DNA of 64,000 bases from assembly GCF_024753135.1 (NCBI RefSeq), contig NZ_JANUGP010000007.1, forward strand, positions 124,001 to 188,000. Direction: 5' to 3'. The notes beneath the pieces were generated by a model. It saw nothing but the letters and a program-made list of their open reading frames with translations. It was not told the origin of the DNA and searched no databases. The stretch comes from Streptomyces pyxinicus (lineage in GTDB: Bacteria; Actinomycetota; Actinomycetes; Streptomycetales; Streptomycetaceae). This document shows, in pieces, positions 61,264 through 64,000 of this stretch (position 1 is the stretch's first letter; every line of letters begins with the position of its first letter). A program made the position numbers and the translations under genes.

Positions 61264-62247
61264 ATGGAGCAGAGGCATCTCGGCCGTACCGGCCTGCGCG
61301 TGTCCCGCATCGGGCTCGGCACCCTCACCTGGGGCCGGGACACCGACGAGCACGACGCCGCGGACATGCTGAAGACGTTCTGGGAGGCCGGCGGCACCCT
61401 CGTCGACACCGCCGACGTGTACGGCGACGGGGAGTCGGAGTACCTGCTCGGCCGACTCGTCGACGGACTGGTGCCGCGCCGGGACCTGGTGATCTCCACG
61501 AAGGCCGGCAGCGTCGCCGATCCCGACCGCCGCTGCGACGGCTCCCGGGGCCATCTGCTGGCCGCGCTGGACGCCTCCCTGGAGCGCCTGGGCACCGACC
61601 ACGTCGACGTGTGGCACGTGCACGTCTACGACCCCGGCACGCCTCTGGAGGAGACGCTCCAGGCCCTCGACCTGGCGGTCGCCAGCGGCCGGGCGCGGTA
61701 CGCGGGCGTGGCCAACTTCTGCGGCTGGCAGCTCGCGAAGGCGGCCACCTGGCAGCTCGCGGCGCCGGGCACGCGCACCCGGCTGGCCAGCACGCAGCTG
61801 GAGTACTCGCTGCTCCAGCGGGGTGTGGAGCGCGAGGTGCTGCCGGCCGCCCTCGACCTGGGCGTGGGGCTGCTGCCCTCCTCGCCGCTGGGGCGGGGCG
61901 TGCTGACCGGGAAGTACCGGCACACCACTCCCCCGGACTCGCGCGGCGCCTCCGAACACCTCGCGCCCTTCGTCGAGCCCTACCTGGACGACACGGCGAC
62001 CCGCATCGTGGACGCGGTCACCACCGCCGCCGACGGGCTCGCCGTCACCCCGCTCCAGGTGGCCCTCGCCTGGGTCCGGGACCGGCCGGGCGTCACCGCG
62101 CCGATCGTCGGCGCGCGCAACGCGCAGCAGCTCACGGCGGCGTTGTCAGTGGAGGCGCTTAGTCTTCCCGATGAGATCTGCCGGGCGCTGGACGATGTGT
62201 CGGCGCCCGTGCACCGCTATCCCGATCACGACTGGAGCACGCTGTGA
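61264..62247 (+). CDS. Aldo/keto reductase
   Basis: 327-residue NADPH-dependent AKR. The catalytic residues are Asp48 and Tyr53 in LVDTADVYGDGESEYLLG, Lys80 in VISTKAG and His118 in VDVWHVHVYDPG. Other motifs: AGVANFCGWQLAKAA, STQLEYSLLQRGVEREVLPA, SSPLGRGVLTGKYR and APIVGARNAQQL (NADP binding). Resembles the voltage-gated-channel beta-subunit/AKR11-type. It overlaps the next gene by 4 bp (GTGA), indicating coupling. Confidence 0.94.
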   Translation: MEQRHLGRTGLRVSRIGLGTLTWGRDTDEHDAADMLKTFWEAGGTLVDTADVYGDGESEYLLGRLVDGLVPRRDLVISTKAGSVADPDRRCDGSRGHLLAALDASLERLGTDHVDVWHVHVYDPGTPLEETLQALDLAVASGRARYAGVANFCGWQLAKAATWQLAAPGTRTRLASTQLEYSLLQRGVEREVLPAALDLGVGLLPSSPLGRGVLTGKYRHTTPPDSRGASEHLAPFVEPYLDDTATRIVDAVTTAADGLAVTPLQVALAWVRDRPGVTAPIVGARNAQQLTAALSVEALSLPDEICRALDDVSAPVHRYPDHDWSTL

Positions 62248-64000
62248 GCACGGAGCCGGAGACCACGGAGAACGCCGGGCCGGGGACACCGGAGGTCCCG
62301 GAGGCCGCGTCCGCCTCCGGGGAGAGCGTCGGGGAGGGCGGTGACTCGGGGACGGACGGGAGTGTGGAGGCCGCGGACGGGGGCGGTGCGGACGGTACCG
62401 AGGGCGCTGCGGGCGGTGCTGAGGCTACGGACGGTGCCGAGGGTGGTGCTCCCGGGCCGTCCGAGGCCGAGGCCGAGTTGGCCGCCCAGCGGGTGGAGCG
62501 GGAGCGGATCGCGCGGCGCAAGGCCGAGAAGAAGGACCCGATCGAGAGCGGCGCCAAGCTGAGCGGCACGGCCGCCGACCTGCTCGCCGCCGTGCGGGCC
62601 GTGGAGGGCGGCGCCAAGCCGGCGGCCACCGTGTTCGCCGAGCCGGCACCCGCCCCGCGCCGCCCGACCCCGGAGCCGGCGCGCCCACCGCAGCTGGCCC
62701 CCGCCCCCGTCACCCCCGCCGCCCCCGCGCCGGAGACCGTGGGGGCCGTGCGCCAGGTGCTGACCGAGGGCGGCGCGCCCGACGCGCTGGCCCCGCAGGT
62801 GGCCGCCGCCCTGGGCGAGGGCGCGGCCGAGGCGCTCCGGGAGGACCCCTGGCGGCTGCTCCGGATCGGCGGGGTGCGGCCCGAGCAGGCCGACGGCTTC
62901 GCGCGGGCGCTGCTCGGAGCGGAGTCGGGCCCGGACGACGAGCGGCGCGGCCGTGCCCTCACCGGCCGGCTGCTGGAGCAGGCCGCCGTGGCGGGCCACA
63001 CCGCCCTGGAACTGACCGCGCTCGTCACGGCCCTGGGCCGGCAGGGCGTGCCGGACCCGGACGCGGCGGTGCAGAGCGCCCTCGCGGAGGGCGACGCGCT
63101 GGTGTTCCAGGACGCCTTGGACGAGCCCGGCGCACCCGCTCCGCAGGTGGAGGACGCCGAGGACGGCGAGGACGGCGAGGCGGAGCGCCCGGTCCGGGTC
63201 CTCGTCGGCCTGGAGCGGTACGCGCTGGCGGAGGAGAGCCTCGCCGACGGCCTGGCCCGGCTGGTCAACTCGCTCGCCGAGGAGACGGAGGAGACCCAGG
63301 AGGCCTGGCGGACGGCGGCCGCCAAGGTGACCGGCGGGGCGGCCGAGCTGGTCCGCGCGGTCGCCGGGCACGGCCTGGTGCTGCACACCGGTGGCGAGGC
63401 GGCCCGTGCGGAGCCTGCCGCGCTGCTCGGTGCCGCCCGCTCCGCGGGTCTGCGGGCCTTCGCCGTCTGCCACACGCCGGACGGCCGGGACCGCCTGGCC
63501 GCGTTGCCGGGCGCGGCGGCGGAGGGTGGCGTGGGCACGGTGGCCGGGCTGCTGTCCGGTGCCGAGGGCCCCGGCCGGGACGCGGAAGGTGCGCTGGCAC
63601 TGGACCTGCTGATCGTCCTGGACGCCCCCCAGCTCGATGTGGAGGGCGCCGCGATGCTGGTGGAGTCGCTGCCGGACGGCGCCCGGCTGGTGCTCGGCGG
63701 CGACCCGGCGACGCTGTGGTCGGCCGGGCCCGGCCGGGTCTTCGCCGACCTCCTGGCCGCCCGCGCCTGCCCCCAGGTCGCCTCCCGGACCCCTGACCCC
63801 GGCCCGCTCGGCGAGCTGGTCTCGGGGATCGGCGTCGGCGAGCTGAACCAGGTGGCGGCGCCGGGCAAGGAGATCGTGATCGTCCCGGTGCGGGACGCGG
63901 GCGAGGCCGTGCACCGCACCGTGCAGCTCGTCGCGGACTCGGTGCCGCGGGCGATCGAGGTCCCGGCCGAGCAGACCGTGGTGATCACCCCCGGTCATGG
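62244..64000 (+). CDS. RecD2-like helix-hairpin-helix protein with degenerate ATPase motifs (partial)
   Basis: 585 residues are visible and the frame is open at the window end. The first 75 residues are acidic, Gly/Ala-rich and disordered, then a basic helix (AAQRVERERIARRKAEKKDP) and a proline-rich linker. From about residue 165 the order follows RecD2: an HhH region (LREDPWRLLRIGGVRPEQAD), then a helicase-like domain. The P-loop position reads VLHTGGEAARAEPAALLGAA, without GKT, and the Walker B position reads LLIVLDAPQLDVEGAAMLVE, without Asp-Glu, while VLGGDPATLWSAGPGRVFAD is still RecD-like. It probably binds DNA without ATP hydrolysis. GTG 62244 overlaps the aldo/keto reductase stop. Confidence 0.82.
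   Translation, partial: MSTEPETTENAGPGTPEVPEAASASGESVGEGGDSGTDGSVEAADGGGADGTEGAAGGAEATDGAEGGAPGPSEAEAELAAQRVERERIARRKAEKKDPIESGAKLSGTAADLLAAVRAVEGGAKPAATVFAEPAPAPRRPTPEPARPPQLAPAPVTPAAPAPETVGAVRQVLTEGGAPDALAPQVAAALGEGAAEALREDPWRLLRIGGVRPEQADGFARALLGAESGPDDERRGRALTGRLLEQAAVAGHTALELTALVTALGRQGVPDPDAAVQSALAEGDALVFQDALDEPGAPAPQVEDAEDGEDGEAERPVRVLVGLERYALAEESLADGLARLVNSLAEETEETQEAWRTAAAKVTGGAAELVRAVAGHGLVLHTGGEAARAEPAALLGAARSAGLRAFAVCHTPDGRDRLAALPGAAAEGGVGTVAGLLSGAEGPGRDAEGALALDLLIVLDAPQLDVEGAAMLVESLPDGARLVLGGDPATLWSAGPGRVFADLLAARACPQVASRTPDPGPLGELVSGIGVGELNQVAAPGKEIVIVPVRDAGEAVHRTVQLVADSVPRAIEVPAEQTVVITPGH

Noticed and set aside
1..64000. tRNA genes, rRNA, insertion sequences or attachment sites
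   Set aside because: Intergenic regions were read for T-loop-like sequences, transposase motifs and long flanking repeats. None was found.

Overview
The window is typical high-GC Streptomyces chromosome: GTG and ATG starts, G/C-ending codons, 4-bp stop/start overlaps and strong GC-rich stem-loops after genes. From memory, gene order follows the conserved actinobacterial block that runs from the rar conservon through the proteasome locus and metH to the glycerol operon and mshC in S. coelicolor, with the same backbone in Mycobacterium tuberculosis. No tRNA, rRNA, CRISPR array, insertion sequence or prophage was seen; this looks like core chromosome.

Layout. 0-10.3 kb: a truncated LysR regulator divergent from a TDT-family exporter, a solitary BtuF-like binding protein with an XRE-cupin regulator, a two-gene glycine betaine importer, a stand-alone 5'-3' exonuclease, an iron-box-preceded siderophore-interacting protein, a GNAT acetyltransferase and an RluA-type pseudouridine synthase. 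10.3-15 kb: the five-gene conservon rarA-E (sensor kinase-like protein, roadblock protein, DUF742 protein, small GTPase, cytochrome P450 without ExxR). 15-23.9 kb: HelY-like helicase, tatA/tatC, pafB/pafC with two small appended genes, and two FKBP isomerases.

23.9-34 kb: the Pup-proteasome locus on the minus strand: pafA (ligase), prcB/prcA (20S core), pup, dop (deamidase/depupylase) and arc (ATPase). An MFS/LacI pair lies between pafA and prcA, and a zinc-finger HNH nuclease gene overlaps the start of prcB. Dop converts the Pup C-terminal Gln to Glu, PafA attaches Pup to lysines, Arc unfolds the target and PrcAB degrades it. 34.5-42.7 kb: a ferredoxin, a secreted protein, trmI, a site-2-type protease, a RecB/Cas4-like nuclease, an orphan response regulator, an orphan peptide-binding lipoprotein and a HAD phosphatase.

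42.8-54 kb: metH (minus) and, divergently, gylR-glpF-glpK-glpD for glycerol uptake and oxidation, with two nearly identical GylR-type operators; then mtnD-mtnC-mtnB for the lower methionine-salvage pathway. 54-64 kb: a PAC2 protein (parJ-like), mshC for mycothiol synthesis, a conserved cassette of unknown role (kinase-like protein, zinc-ribbon DUF3090, histidine phosphatase), a CorA transporter, an LLM oxidoreductase, an aldo/keto reductase and the start of a degenerate RecD2-like protein that runs off the window.

The most interesting leads are the nuclease gene inside the proteasome operon, the kinase-like/DUF3090/phosphatase cassette after mshC, the RecD-like protein that has lost its ATPase motifs, and the switch in strand composition near 30 kb. 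All assignments are from reading the sequence and family knowledge; no database search was run.
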